Translations under genes and position numbers: made by a program
Notes under the pieces: generated by a model
The model's database searches: none
What the model saw: the letters and a program-made list of their open reading frames with translations, nothing else
What the model was told of the DNA's origin: nothing
Source: Pseudomonas mangrovi
GTDB taxonomy: Bacteria > Pseudomonadota > Gammaproteobacteria > Pseudomonadales > Pseudomonadaceae
Assembly: GCF_003052585.1 (NCBI RefSeq)
Contig: NZ_QASN01000011.1
Span: 1-64,000 of the forward strand
DNA length: 64,000 nucleotides
Reading direction: 5' to 3'
Shown here: positions 17,828 through 28,681 of the stretch, piece by piece
Layout of the letters: every line of letters begins with the position of its first letter
How positions within the stretch are numbered: position 1 is the first letter of the stretch

Positions 17828-18181
17828 ATGGTGAGCAAGGCTGGTCGTCTGTTACTCGTTTCGCTTATCTGTCTGTCCTGCGCTTCCTGCGCGATGGCGA
17901 GGCGATCAGTGGACCGGCATGCGCTGCGGGATGTCGGAATGGATGTGGAAAAGGCGGTGGCCGTGCTGGAACAGCGCGGCTATCACTGCTCGCAGAACAG
18001 CTTCACTCCGAATGAGCAGAGCTTTTTCAACCAGCAAGGAATGTCTCCGCAGAAGCTCACCTGCCATCGCCAGACATCTGGCCTGTTCTGCGTTGAATCG
18101 GATTTCGTCGATCTCTTCTCGCAGGACGGCAAGGTAGTCAACGGCCGTGCGCAGACAGTTCCGGTGTGTATCTGGCACTGA
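17828..18181 (+). CDS. Small lipoprotein, second candidate immunity/accessory protein
   Basis: 117 residues with a strong GGGAGGG ribosome site 22 nt after the previous stop. The signal peptide MVSKAGRLLLVSLICLSCAS ends in a lipobox-like site (Cys18 or Cys21, Ser at -1). The remainder reads DVEKAVAVLEQRGYHC and has several Cys (CSQ, TCH, LFC, VCIW) that could form periplasmic disulfides; it resembles small Pseudomonas lipoproteins without a named family. Unlike its neighbour it has host-like GC content. It may be a second immunity protein, an orphan immunity gene, or unrelated. Confidence 0.65.
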   Translation: MVSKAGRLLLVSLICLSCASCAMARRSVDRHALRDVGMDVEKAVAVLEQRGYHCSQNSFTPNEQSFFNQQGMSPQKLTCHRQTSGLFCVESDFVDLFSQDGKVVNGRAQTVPVCIWH

Positions 18182-18224
18182 TCTTCTTTCGAGCGCTCGC
18201 CGCGCGGCCCCATAGAAGGTAAAG

Positions 18225-18310
18225 CTCGACGTATTGCTCTGTAATCAGCGAAATGCTGAGGACGCAAACCCTCTTCGGCCACTGGCCGGTCCAGGGTTGA
18301 ATTACGCCAG
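18225..18310 (+). ncRNA. GEMM-like (cyclic-di-GMP-I) riboswitch candidate upstream of wbpA
   Basis: TCAGC (18245-18249), loop GAAAT, GCTGA (18255-18259) is followed directly by GGACGCAAA (18260-18268), the order and spacing of the GAAA-capped helix and GACGCAAA motif of class I c-di-GMP riboswitches. A second stem-loop follows (ACCCT/AGGGT, with CGGCC/GGCCG inside, 18268-18297), and GTAAT (18241) pairs with ATTAC (18301) to close a three-way junction. The 5' GCAAACC strand and the tetraloop receptor are not canonical, so this stays a candidate. It lies about 290 nt before wbpA. Confidence 0.4.
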
Positions 18311-18597
18311 TCGGCTGCTAAAACAGCCAATGAAGACAGTGAGCTGACGGAATAGTGACGACGGCTCCATTTGTGCTGATTCCCTGTCGCCCTGATCGCC
18401 AGATGAATGATGGTTGGCAGGCATCTGGCCAGTAATCCAAAGCCGCGCTTTCGCATTGATGGATTGGTCATTATCATGGCCGCCTTCCTTTGTCTGCGTA
18501 CCCGAACGGGCGTGGGCGAGCCGTTTTCATCGCTGTTTTGTACGCGTCGGCGCGTTTCATCGGTGCCGGGCGTCGCCGCTGTATTTGGAGCAAGTGG
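18311..18597 (+). promoter_or_regulatory. Leader region before the O-antigen operon
   Basis: No gene is convincing here although frames are open. A small hairpin GGCTG-CTAAAA-CAGCC lies near 18312-18327. The region should hold the operon leader. No JUMPstart/ops (GGCGGTAG) element was found; GGAG near 18587 is the wbpA ribosome site. Confidence 0.4.
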
Positions 18598-20945
<2,348 letters not shown>

Positions 20946-20948
20946 ACC

Positions 20949-21533
20949 ATGAGTCATTACCAGCACCCCAGCGCCATCGTCGATGAAGGCGCGCAGATTG
21001 GCGAAGGCTCGCGCGTCTGGCATTTCGTCCATGTCTGCGGCGGCGCACGCATCGGTCAGGGCGTGTCCCTGGGGCAGAACGTGTTCGTCGGCAACAAGGT
21101 CGTCATCGGTGACAACTGCAAGGTCCAGAACAACGTCTCGGTCTACGACGGCGTCACCCTGGAAGAGGGCGTGTTCTGCGGCCCGAGCATGGTCTTCACC
21201 AACGTCTACAACCCGCGCTCGCTGATCGAGCGCAAGAGTGAATACCGCGACACCCTGGTCAAGAAGGGCGCCACCCTCGGTGCCAACTGCACCATCGTCT
21301 GTGGCGTGACCATCGGCGAGTTCGCTTTCGTCGGCGCTGGCGCGGTGATCAACAAGGACGTTCCGGCCTACGCGCTGATGGTCGGTGTGCCGGCACGGCA
21401 GATCGGTTGGATGAGCGAGTTCGGCGAACAGCTGGAACTGCCGCTGGAAGGCGAGGGCAGTGCGCCCTGCATTCATACCGGCGCGCGTTATGTGCTGCGT
21501 GGCAGTGTGTTGAGCAAGGAGAGCGTGGCGTGA
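20949..21533 (+). CDS. wbpD: UDP-GlcNAc3N-uronate N-acetyltransferase WbpD
   Basis: 194 residues of left-handed beta-helix hexapeptide repeats ([46 protein letters not shown]), the WbpD/WlbB acetyltransferase family. It acetylates the 3-amino group to give UDP-GlcNAc3NAcA. Its stop overlaps the GTG start of wbpE by 4 nt, so the last two steps are translationally coupled. Confidence 0.92.
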   Translation: MSHYQHPSAIVDEGAQIGEGSRVWHFVHVCGGARIGQGVSLGQNVFVGNKVVIGDNCKVQNNVSVYDGVTLEEGVFCGPSMVFTNVYNPRSLIERKSEYRDTLVKKGATLGANCTIVCGVTIGEFAFVGAGAVINKDVPAYALMVGVPARQIGWMSEFGEQLELPLEGEGSAPCIHTGARYVLRGSVLSKESVA

Positions 21534-22627
21534 TCGAGTTCATCGACCTCAAGGCGCAGCAGGCGCTGATCAAGGACAAGATCGACGCTGGCATCCAGCG
21601 CGTTCTCGCGCATGGTCAGTACATCCTCGGCCCGGAAGTCAGCGAGCTGGAAGAAAAGCTCGCGGCTTTCGTCGGCGCGAAATATTGCATCAGCGCGGCC
21701 AACGGCACCGATGCCCTGCAGATCGCCCAGATGGCGCTGGGCATAGGCCCAGGTGACGAGGTCATCACCCCCGGTTTCACCTATATCGCCACGGCCGAGA
21801 CCGTCGCCCTGCTAGGCGCCAAGCCGGTATACGTGGACGTCTGCCCGCGCACCTACAACCTCGATCCGCAGTTGCTCGAAGCCGCCATCACTCCGCGTAC
21901 CAAGGCGATCATCCCGGTCTCGTTGTATGGCCAGTGCGCTGATTTCGATGCCATCAACGCCATTGCCGCGCGACACGGTATCCCGGTCATCGAGGACGCT
22001 GCGCAGAGCTTCGGTGCCACCTACAAGGGCAAGCGCTCGTGCAACCTGACGACCATCGCCTGCACCAGTTTCTTCCCCAGCAAGCCGCTGGGTTGTTATG
22101 GCGATGGTGGCGCGATCTTCACCAACGATGAGGAACTGGCCAAGGTTCTGCGCCAGATCGCCCGGCATGGCCAGGACCGCCGCTACCACCACATCCGCGT
22201 GGGCGTGAACAGCCGCCTGGATACCCTGCAGGCGGCCGTCCTGCTGCCGAAGCTGGACATCTTCCCGCACGAGCTGGAACTGCGTGAGCAGGCTGCCCAG
22301 CGTTACGCGCATCTGCTCGGCAAGTCCGGTATCGCTGCGCCCTTCGTCGAGGCGCACAACGTCAGTGCCTGGGCCCAGTACACGGTGCAGGTCGAAGCGC
22401 GTGACCAGGTGCAGGAGCACCTCAAGGCCGCAGGCGTACCCACGGCCGTGCATTACCCCATCCCACTCAATCGCCAACCGGCGGTGAAGGACGACGAGGC
22501 AAGTCTGCCGGTAGGTGATGCGATTGCGCAGAAGGTCATGAGCCTGCCAATGCATCCCTATCTGGATGAAAAGCAGCAGAGGGTAGTGATTGATGCGCTG
22601 CAAGAAACGTTGCAGCGAAGCGCATGA
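21530..22627 (+). CDS. wbpE: UDP-3-keto-GlcNAcA aminotransferase WbpE
   Basis: 365 residues from the GTG at 21530, in the overlap with the wbpD stop ([20 protein letters not shown]). The frame is open upstream to 21407, but the conserved family N-terminus starts at the GTG. DegT/DnrJ/EryC1 PLP fold: the Schiff-base lysine is K185 in [15 protein letters not shown], the same number as in P. aeruginosa WbpE, with [12 protein letters not shown] upstream. It transfers the amino group from glutamate to C3. It overlaps the flippase gene by 4 nt. Confidence 0.93.
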   Translation: MIEFIDLKAQQALIKDKIDAGIQRVLAHGQYILGPEVSELEEKLAAFVGAKYCISAANGTDALQIAQMALGIGPGDEVITPGFTYIATAETVALLGAKPVYVDVCPRTYNLDPQLLEAAITPRTKAIIPVSLYGQCADFDAINAIAARHGIPVIEDAAQSFGATYKGKRSCNLTTIACTSFFPSKPLGCYGDGGAIFTNDEELAKVLRQIARHGQDRRYHHIRVGVNSRLDTLQAAVLLPKLDIFPHELELREQAAQRYAHLLGKSGIAAPFVEAHNVSAWAQYTVQVEARDQVQEHLKAAGVPTAVHYPIPLNRQPAVKDDEASLPVGDAIAQKVMSLPMHPYLDEKQQRVVIDALQETLQRSA

Positions 22628-23892
22628 CCGCATTGAAACGGCTGGTGAACTCCACCGCTACCTACGCTCTGGCGAATGTCATCAACAGTGCTATCCCGTT
22701 TCTGCTGCTGCCAGTACTGACTCGGGTTCTGGCGCCCGCTGAATACGGCGTAGTGACCATGTTCGCTACTGTCGTAAGCGTACTTACCGCCTTTACCGGT
22801 CTCAGCATCCATGGCGCCGTAAGCGTGCGACATTTCGATGCAGACACGGATCATCCGCGCTTCGTAGGAACCTGTCTGGGGCTCTTGGCCGTCAGCACAA
22901 GTCTGGTTCTGCTGATCGTCTGGTTGATGGCAGGGCCGCTTTCTCGCTGGGTAGAAATCCCGGAGGGCTGGCTGTTTGTCGCGGTACTGGCGTCGGCGGC
23001 GCAAGCCATAGTGCAGGTGCGGCTGGTGATCTGGCAGGTCAGGAGCGAGGTGTGGCGCTATGGCCTGTTCCAGATTTTGCAGACGGCCTTGAACCTTGGC
23101 CTGTCGCTGGGCCTTATTCTCCTGCTTGGATTGGGCTGGGAAGGCCGGGTCTTGGGAATATGCGTGGCGGTCTTCCTGTTCGCTGGTCTGGCGCTCTATG
23201 GTTTGCAGCGGCGAGCGTTGGTGCGTTGGAGCATTGATCGCGAGTACATACGGGCTGTCTTGCGCTTCGGCGTTCCGTTGATCCCCCACGCTGTGGGCGC
23301 CATGATGATCGCGATGAGTGATCGCTTTATCATCACCCACTTGCTGGGGATCGGGGTCACAGGTACGTATGCTGTCGGGGTGCAAATGGGGATGGTCGTC
23401 GGGCTGTTGGCTGATGCATTCGTCAAGGCTTTCGGTCCTCATCTTTTCGCTGAATTGAAAAGTCAGGATCCTTATTCTGGTGTTCGCATCGTGCGGCAGT
23501 GTGCTGCCGTCTTCTTGGGGTTTTTGGTATTGGCGCTAAGCTACGTGGCGCTACTGCCGTTTCTTTATCCACTTATCGTGGGTGGTCAATATGGTGCATC
23601 ACTACCGGTCGCTCAGTTGGTAGGTTTCGGTAACGCTTTCATGGGCATGTACTACGTAGTTGCCGGGTTTTTATTCTTTTTCGAGCGAACTGTCCTGCTG
23701 GCAAAGCTGACATTGCTGGTGGGGTTGGTGAGTGTCGTTCTTACTTACGTATTGGTTGAGTCGATGGGTGTGATTGGAGCAGCCTGGGCATATGTGCTGG
23801 TTCAGCTGTTTTTCTTTCTGGGAGCGTGGCGTCTGGCGCAGAAGACTTTCCCTTTGCCATGGCGCACGCTATTCAATAAGGGAGCAAAATAA
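22624..23892 (+). CDS. wzx: O-unit flippase Wzx (polysaccharide transporter family)
   Basis: 422 residues with about 12 predicted hydrophobic helices. The N-terminus SATYALANVINSAIPFLLLPVLTRVLAPAEYG is typical of Wzx/RfbX flippases, which move undecaprenyl-PP-linked repeat units to the periplasmic face. The start codon overlaps the wbpE stop. A second flippase-like half exists in the fused protein at 38573, so there may be two transport activities in this locus. From about 23450 onward the DNA is less GC-rich than the wbp genes, which is usual for wzx. Confidence 0.88.
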   Translation: MTALKRLVNSTATYALANVINSAIPFLLLPVLTRVLAPAEYGVVTMFATVVSVLTAFTGLSIHGAVSVRHFDADTDHPRFVGTCLGLLAVSTSLVLLIVWLMAGPLSRWVEIPEGWLFVAVLASAAQAIVQVRLVIWQVRSEVWRYGLFQILQTALNLGLSLGLILLLGLGWEGRVLGICVAVFLFAGLALYGLQRRALVRWSIDREYIRAVLRFGVPLIPHAVGAMMIAMSDRFIITHLLGIGVTGTYAVGVQMGMVVGLLADAFVKAFGPHLFAELKSQDPYSGVRIVRQCAAVFLGFLVLALSYVALLPFLYPLIVGGQYGASLPVAQLVGFGNAFMGMYYVVAGFLFFFERTVLLAKLTLLVGLVSVVLTYVLVESMGVIGAAWAYVLVQLFFFLGAWRLAQKTFPLPWRTLFNKGAK

Positions 23893-23893
23893 A

Positions 23894-24406
23894 TTGCTTG
23901 CTAATTTGAATAGGTATCTGGTCGGGTTTCTTCTGAAGGTGGTGGCGGCCTATTGGCGTTTTATTTATTTGGAGTTTCGCAGACGTTACGAAGTGTCGCC
24001 TGAATTCCGGTTTAATGGAAAAAACATACTGCTATACGGTGATGGGCGAATCGTGTTGGGAGCGAATAGCTATATTGGAGACAATTCGACGGTGCAAGCC
24101 TCCGCTGGCTGCAGTGTAAGAGTTGGCGAAGGATGTCATGTTTCTTCGAATGTTCGAATATTTACCGAATCGATGGTGGCGGATAGCGATCTTAGAATAA
24201 AGCCAGTTCCCTCAAAAACTGCCGATGTTGTAATTGGTGATGCCTGCTGGGTTGGGGCTAATGTTTTGATAAATCCTGGTATTTCCATTGGTGAGAATAG
24301 TGTCGTCGGCGCAAATAGCGTTGTGGTCAAAGATATCCCGCCAAATGAAATCTGGGGTGGTGTTCCGGCGAAGTTGATTCGAAAGAAACTTTCGGCAGCT
24401 AATTGA
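23894..24406 (+). CDS. Hexapeptide-repeat O-acetyltransferase (WcaF/LbH type)
   Basis: 170 residues if the TTG at 23894 is used, directly after the wzx stop with GGAG about 10 nt upstream; no in-frame ATG fits and the frame is open back to 23774. A hydrophobic N-terminal segment (YLVGFLLKVVAAYWRFIYL) suggests membrane association. Beta-helix repeats follow (IVLGANSYIGDNSTVQ, VVIGDACWVGANVLINPGISIGENSVVGANSVV), ending in the GVPAKLIRKK signature of sugar O-acetyltransferases. It probably acetylates an O-antigen residue or precursor. The DNA is clearly AT-richer than both neighbours, suggesting separate acquisition. Confidence 0.8.
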   Translation: MLANLNRYLVGFLLKVVAAYWRFIYLEFRRRYEVSPEFRFNGKNILLYGDGRIVLGANSYIGDNSTVQASAGCSVRVGEGCHVSSNVRIFTESMVADSDLRIKPVPSKTADVVIGDACWVGANVLINPGISIGENSVVGANSVVVKDIPPNEIWGGVPAKLIRKKLSAAN

Positions 24407-24447
24407 TGTGCTTGCTTGTCTCAGTTTAATTATGTGATGCAGGGCTT

Positions 24448-25587
24448 ATGATTCCATACGGTCGACAAAATATTAGTGATGACGATATCGCCGCAGTGGT
24501 CGATGTCCTGCGTTCGGAATGGTTGACCCAGGGGCCGGGTATCGCCAGCTTCGAGCAGGCCGTTGCCGCGGCCTGTCAGGCGCAGCATGCGGTGGCGGTA
24601 AGCAACGCTACTGCGGCTCTGCACATTGCCTGTCTGGCCCTGGATGTCGGGCCGGGGGATCTGGTCTGGACCAGCCCGAATACCTTTGTCGCCAGTGCCA
24701 ACTGCGCGCGCTACTGCGGCGCGGATGTGGACTTCGTCGACATCGATCCGCAAACGCTCAACATCAGCGTGGAGCGCCTGGCTGAGAAGCTGGCGCTTGC
24801 GCGGCTGGCCGGGCGCCTGCCGAAGGTGGTGATCCCGGTGCATTTTTCCGGGCGCAGTTGCGATATGCGCGCCATCGGGCAACTGGCCAGGGAGTATGGC
24901 TTCCGCGTGATCGAAGATGCTTCGCATGCCGTGGGGGCGAGCCATGAAGGTGTGCCGGTAGGTGCCTGCCAATACAGCGATGTCACCGTGTTCAGCTTCC
25001 ACCCGGTGAAGATCATCACCACGGGTGAGGGCGGCATGTTGCTGAGCAACGACCCTGCGCTGGCGAAGCGCCTGGTGCGTTTGCGTACCCATGGCATCGC
25101 CCAGGGCAGCGACGAGATGGTCAGTACCCCGCAGGGGCCCTGGGAGTACCAGCAAATCGAGCTGGGCTTCAACTATCGGATGACCAATCTGCAGGCAGCG
25201 CTCGGGCAGAGCCAGCTGGCGCGTCTGCCGCAGTTCATTGCCAGACGGCGGGAGCTGGTGCGGCAGTACCACGAGCTGCTGGCTGACCTGCCGATCGTCT
25301 TGCCGCAGCCGAGCGAAGAGTCGGCCTGGCATCTGTATCCGATTCGTGTGGCAGCGGAACGCCGCCTCGAGGTGTTTTCCCGCTTGCGCGCAGCGGATGT
25401 CTGGGTGCAGGTGCACTACATACCCGTGCATACCCAGCCCTACTACCGCAATCTGGGTTTCAAGACGGGCGACTTCCCGGAGGCGGAGCACTATTTCGCT
25501 GAAGCGTTCAGCCTGCCGCTGTTCTACGACCTGACTGATGAAGAGCAGCAGTGCGTCGTCGAGCTGCTGCGTGAGGCGTTGTCTTGA
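24448..25587 (+). CDS. pseC: UDP-4-keto-6-deoxy-AltNAc transaminase PseC
   Basis: 379 residues, DegT/DnrJ/EryC1 fold. The start MIPYGRQNISDDDIAAVVDVL is characteristic of PseC, and the PLP lysine is K188 in FSFHPV-K-IITTGEGG. PseC aminates C4 of UDP-2-acetamido-2,6-dideoxy-L-arabino-hexos-4-ulose, the second step to pseudaminic acid. PseB, which normally makes its substrate, is not adjacent or elsewhere in this window; the dehydratase at 43344 could supply it. The stop overlaps the TTG start of pseF. Confidence 0.92.
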   Translation: MIPYGRQNISDDDIAAVVDVLRSEWLTQGPGIASFEQAVAAACQAQHAVAVSNATAALHIACLALDVGPGDLVWTSPNTFVASANCARYCGADVDFVDIDPQTLNISVERLAEKLALARLAGRLPKVVIPVHFSGRSCDMRAIGQLAREYGFRVIEDASHAVGASHEGVPVGACQYSDVTVFSFHPVKIITTGEGGMLLSNDPALAKRLVRLRTHGIAQGSDEMVSTPQGPWEYQQIELGFNYRMTNLQAALGQSQLARLPQFIARRRELVRQYHELLADLPIVLPQPSEESAWHLYPIRVAAERRLEVFSRLRAADVWVQVHYIPVHTQPYYRNLGFKTGDFPEAEHYFAEAFSLPLFYDLTDEEQQCVVELLREALS

Positions 25588-26282
25588 ACGTCGCAGTCAT
25601 TCCGGCGCGAGGCGGCAGCAAGCGCATTCCGCGCAAGAACATCAAGACCTTCTGCGGCCGGCCGATGATCGCCTGGTCGATTCTGGCGGCGCAGCAGAGC
25701 GGCCTGTTCGAGCGGATCATCGTCTCCACTGACGATCAGGAGATTGCCGAGGTGGCGCGGGAGTGGGGCGCGGAAACACCTTTCGTGCGTCCGCCGGAGC
25801 TGTCCGACGACTACGCCGGCACCACCGAGGTGATAGCCCATGCCACGCGTTGGCTCGACGAGCAGGGGCAAGCCGCGTCTGCAATTTGCTGCATCTATGC
25901 CACTGCGCCGCTGATACATGCGCAAGACCTGAAACGCGGTCTTGAGGTTTTGCAATCGGGCGATTGGGCATATGCTTTCTCGGTTGCCGAGTTCTCGCCG
26001 TCGGTCTATCGCGCCTTCCAGGCGTTGCCCGAAGGTGGACTCGCCATGCTGTTTCCAGAGTACTTCTCGACACGTTCCCAGGATTTGCCCGTGGCTCTGC
26101 ACGATGCCGCGCAGTTCTATTGGGGCCGCCCCGACGCCTGGACGCAGGGGCTGAGAATTTTCGATCGCCACTCGATGCCCGTCGCCATTCCGCGTTGGAG
26201 AGTGCAGGACATCGATGACATGGACGATTGGATTCGCGCTGAAATGATCTTCAAACAAATGACGAGTGACCAGACACAATGA
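25584..26282 (+). CDS. pseF: Pseudaminic acid cytidylyltransferase PseF
   Basis: 232 residues with a TTG start overlapping the pseC stop (TTGA). The CMP-sugar synthetase motif IPARGGSKRIPRKNIK is at the N-terminus. PseF activates pseudaminic acid with CTP to CMP-Pse for transfer. The family also includes NeuA and LegF, but the context pseC, pseG and pseI makes PseF the natural call. It overlaps the methyltransferase start by 4 nt. Confidence 0.9.
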   Translation: MNVAVIPARGGSKRIPRKNIKTFCGRPMIAWSILAAQQSGLFERIIVSTDDQEIAEVAREWGAETPFVRPPELSDDYAGTTEVIAHATRWLDEQGQAASAICCIYATAPLIHAQDLKRGLEVLQSGDWAYAFSVAEFSPSVYRAFQALPEGGLAMLFPEYFSTRSQDLPVALHDAAQFYWGRPDAWTQGLRIFDRHSMPVAIPRWRVQDIDDMDDWIRAEMIFKQMTSDQTQ

Positions 26283-26911
26283 GTGCATCGGATTATGTGA
26301 CGCCGCAGGAAGGCTTCTGGGCGGGCGAGTTCGGCTCCGAGTACATCGGCCGTAACGACAGCCAGCAGCTGCTGGCTTCCAACCTGAATTTCTTCACCAA
26401 GGCGCTCAAGCAGGCGGGTCGGGTCGGCTCGGCAATCGAGTTTGGCGCCAACATCGGGATGAACCTGCGTGCCCTGCAGTTGCTCTATCCGGATGTGGCC
26501 CTGCACGGCGTGGAGATCAATCCCGATGCGGCAGCCCAGCTGCGCTCGCACATCGGCCAGGACAACGTCTACGAAGGTTCGATCTTCAACTACCCGGTCG
26601 AGCAGCAGGTGGACCTTTCGCTGATCAAGGGTGTGCTCATCCACATCAATCCGGACATGCTGCCGGTGGTCTACGAGAAGCTTTACACGGCGTCTCGCCG
26701 ATTCGTGCTGGTATGCGAGTACTACAATCCGTCGCCCGTGGCGATCTCCTACCGCGGGCATGCCGACCGGCTGTTCAAGCGCGATTTTGCCGGCGAGATG
26801 ATGGACAAATATCCGGACCTGAAACTGGTCGATTACGGCTTCGCCTATCGCCGCGACCCTGCGTTCCCGCAGGACGACATCACCTGGTTCCTGATGGAAA
26901 AGGGGGCCTGA
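26279..26911 (+). CDS. Pseudaminic acid biosynthesis-associated methyltransferase
   Basis: 210 residues with the start MSASDYVTPQEGFWAGEFGS-EYIGRN and a SAM-binding motif IEFGANIGMNL, matching the small class I methylase often found in pse clusters. Its exact substrate is unsettled; it may methylate an N-acyl or acetamidino group on pseudaminic acid. It is translationally coupled to pseF and is followed 1 nt later by the first amidotransferase gene, consistent with combined tailoring of one sugar. Confidence 0.8.
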   Translation: MSASDYVTPQEGFWAGEFGSEYIGRNDSQQLLASNLNFFTKALKQAGRVGSAIEFGANIGMNLRALQLLYPDVALHGVEINPDAAAQLRSHIGQDNVYEGSIFNYPVEQQVDLSLIKGVLIHINPDMLPVVYEKLYTASRRFVLVCEYYNPSPVAISYRGHADRLFKRDFAGEMMDKYPDLKLVDYGFAYRRDPAFPQDDITWFLMEKGA

Positions 26912-26912
26912 G

Positions 26913-28061
26913 ATGCTCAAGTATTGTGTTCGTTGCGTGATGCCGCACACCAAACCGGATCTGCATATCGACGAAGAGGGCGTCTGCAACGCCTGCCGCT
27001 CTTACGAGAAGCGCAAGGAAGTCGATTGGGACCAGCGCAAGAGCGAGCTGCTGACGCTGCTGGAGAAATACCGCAAGCACGGCAGCAATTGGGACTGCAT
27101 CGTTCCGGTGAGCGGTGGCAAAGACAGCACCTATCAGGTGATCCGCATGCTGCAGCTGGGCCTCAATCCGCTGTGCGTGACCTCGACCACCTGCGACCTG
27201 AGTGAGATCGGCCGGCGTAACATCGAGAACCTGCAGCGTCTGGGCGTGGATCACGTCGAGTTCTCGCCCAACCCTCTGGTGCGCGCGAAGCTCAATCGCA
27301 TCGGTCTGACCGAGGTGGGTGATATCTCCTGGCCGGAGCATGTCGGCATCTTCACCATCCCGGTGCGTGCAGCGGTGCAGTACAACGTGCCTCTGATCGT
27401 CTGGGGTGAGAACTCGCAGAACGAGTACGGTGGCCCGGCGGCGGCGACCGAGAACAACACCTTGACCCGGCGCTGGCTGGAAGAGTTCGGTGGCCTGCTC
27501 GGCCTGCGCGTGTCGGACCTGTCCGAGACCTACGGCATCGAGCAGCGCCATCTGCTGCCGTATCAGTACCCGTCCGACGAGGAGCTGCAGCGAGTCGGCG
27601 TGACCGGCCTGTTCCTCGGCCATTACCTGCCCTGGGATGGCCTGTCGAATGCACTGATCGCCCAGGCCAACGGCTTCGTTACTTACGACGAGCCTGTCGA
27701 AGGCTCGATGGTGAATTACGAAAACCTCGACAACCACCAGACCGGCATCCACGACTACTTCAAGTACCTGAAATTCGGCTTTTCCCGCGCGACCGACATC
27801 GCCTGCCTGCATGTGCGGCGGGGTCGTATCACGCGTCAGGACGCCATCGAGATCGTCAAGGCGCGCGACGGCAAGTTCCCCTGGAGCTACCTGGGCAAGC
27901 CGCTGGCCGAGATACTCGAGCCGCTGGGGATGACCACTGATGAGTTCATCAAGATCTGCGATCGCTTCACCAACAAGAAGATATTCAAGCGTGATGCGTC
28001 GGGCGTCCTGGTCAAGGATCGTCACGGCAACCTCGAGAAGCTGAACCACGACAATCCATGA
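26913..28061 (+). CDS. pseA: N-acetyl sugar amidotransferase, PseA-like (triad copy 1)
   Basis: 382 residues. An N-terminal four-Cys zinc-type region (CVRCVMPHTKPDLHIDEEG, then CNAC) precedes the ATP-pyrophosphatase loop WDCIVPVSGGKDSTYQV. These enzymes convert a sugar acetamido group to acetamidino using ammonia from a HisH/HisF pair. The DLHIDEEGVCNACRSYEKR and SGGKDS text resembles Campylobacter PseA, and it sits amid pse genes, so pseudaminic acid is the likely substrate. A second, clearly different copy is at 34949. The stop overlaps hisH by 4 nt. Confidence 0.85.
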   Translation: MLKYCVRCVMPHTKPDLHIDEEGVCNACRSYEKRKEVDWDQRKSELLTLLEKYRKHGSNWDCIVPVSGGKDSTYQVIRMLQLGLNPLCVTSTTCDLSEIGRRNIENLQRLGVDHVEFSPNPLVRAKLNRIGLTEVGDISWPEHVGIFTIPVRAAVQYNVPLIVWGENSQNEYGGPAAATENNTLTRRWLEEFGGLLGLRVSDLSETYGIEQRHLLPYQYPSDEELQRVGVTGLFLGHYLPWDGLSNALIAQANGFVTYDEPVEGSMVNYENLDNHQTGIHDYFKYLKFGFSRATDIACLHVRRGRITRQDAIEIVKARDGKFPWSYLGKPLAEILEPLGMTTDEFIKICDRFTNKKIFKRDASGVLVKDRHGNLEKLNHDNP

Positions 28062-28681
28062 AGATCGCCATCGTCAACTACGGCATGGGCAATCTGGGCT
28101 CGGTGCGCCGGGCCTTCGAGGAGCTCGGTGCCGAGCCGCTGATCGCCAATCACCCGTCGGCGCTTTATGACGTCAATCGTATCGTCCTGCCTGGCGTGGG
28201 TGCCTTTGCCGAGGGCATGGCGCACCTGGATCAGGGTGGCTGGAGCGATGCGTTGCGCGAGCTGGTTGGCGAACAGGGCAAGCCTCTGCTGGGAATCTGC
28301 CTGGGCATGCAGATGCTCGCCGGGGAAGGTCACGAAGGTGGCGTCACGCCCGGTCTCGGGTTGATTCCAGGACAGGTGCGCCGGTTGGATGCACTGGGTT
28401 GCACGCTGCGCATTCCGCATATCGGCTGGAACGAGGTTTGTCACACGCAGGAGGATGTTCTCTTCGAAGGCATTCCGTCTGCTGCCGATTTCTATTTCGT
28501 ACACAGTTACGCCTTCGTTCCTGAGCAGCGTGAGCACCTGCTGGCGAGCGTGCCCTACGACGTCGATCTGACGGCTGCGGTGCGCCGTGATCATGTGTTC
28601 GGCTGTCAGTTCCACCCGGAGAAAAGCTCCAAGGCGGGGCGCCGCCTGTTGCGCAACTTCCTGAGTTATTCGCCATGTTGA
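28058..28681 (+). CDS. hisH: HisH-type glutamine amidotransferase (triad copy 1)
   Basis: 207 residues, class I glutaminase: catalytic Cys81 in LLGICLGMQML and the His/Glu pair in FGCQFHPEKS. It releases ammonia from glutamine and feeds its synthase partner. Here it is wedged between a WbpG/PseA-type gene and a hisF copy, so it should serve sugar amidination rather than histidine synthesis. It overlaps hisF by 7 nt. Confidence 0.88.
   Translation: MKIAIVNYGMGNLGSVRRAFEELGAEPLIANHPSALYDVNRIVLPGVGAFAEGMAHLDQGGWSDALRELVGEQGKPLLGICLGMQMLAGEGHEGGVTPGLGLIPGQVRRLDALGCTLRIPHIGWNEVCHTQEDVLFEGIPSAADFYFVHSYAFVPEQREHLLASVPYDVDLTAAVRRDHVFGCQFHPEKSSKAGRRLLRNFLSYSPC

Noticed and set aside
18182..18597. JUMPstart/ops (GGCGGTAG) element before the O-antigen operon
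   Set aside because: Looked for and not found; only the GEMM-like fold was seen.
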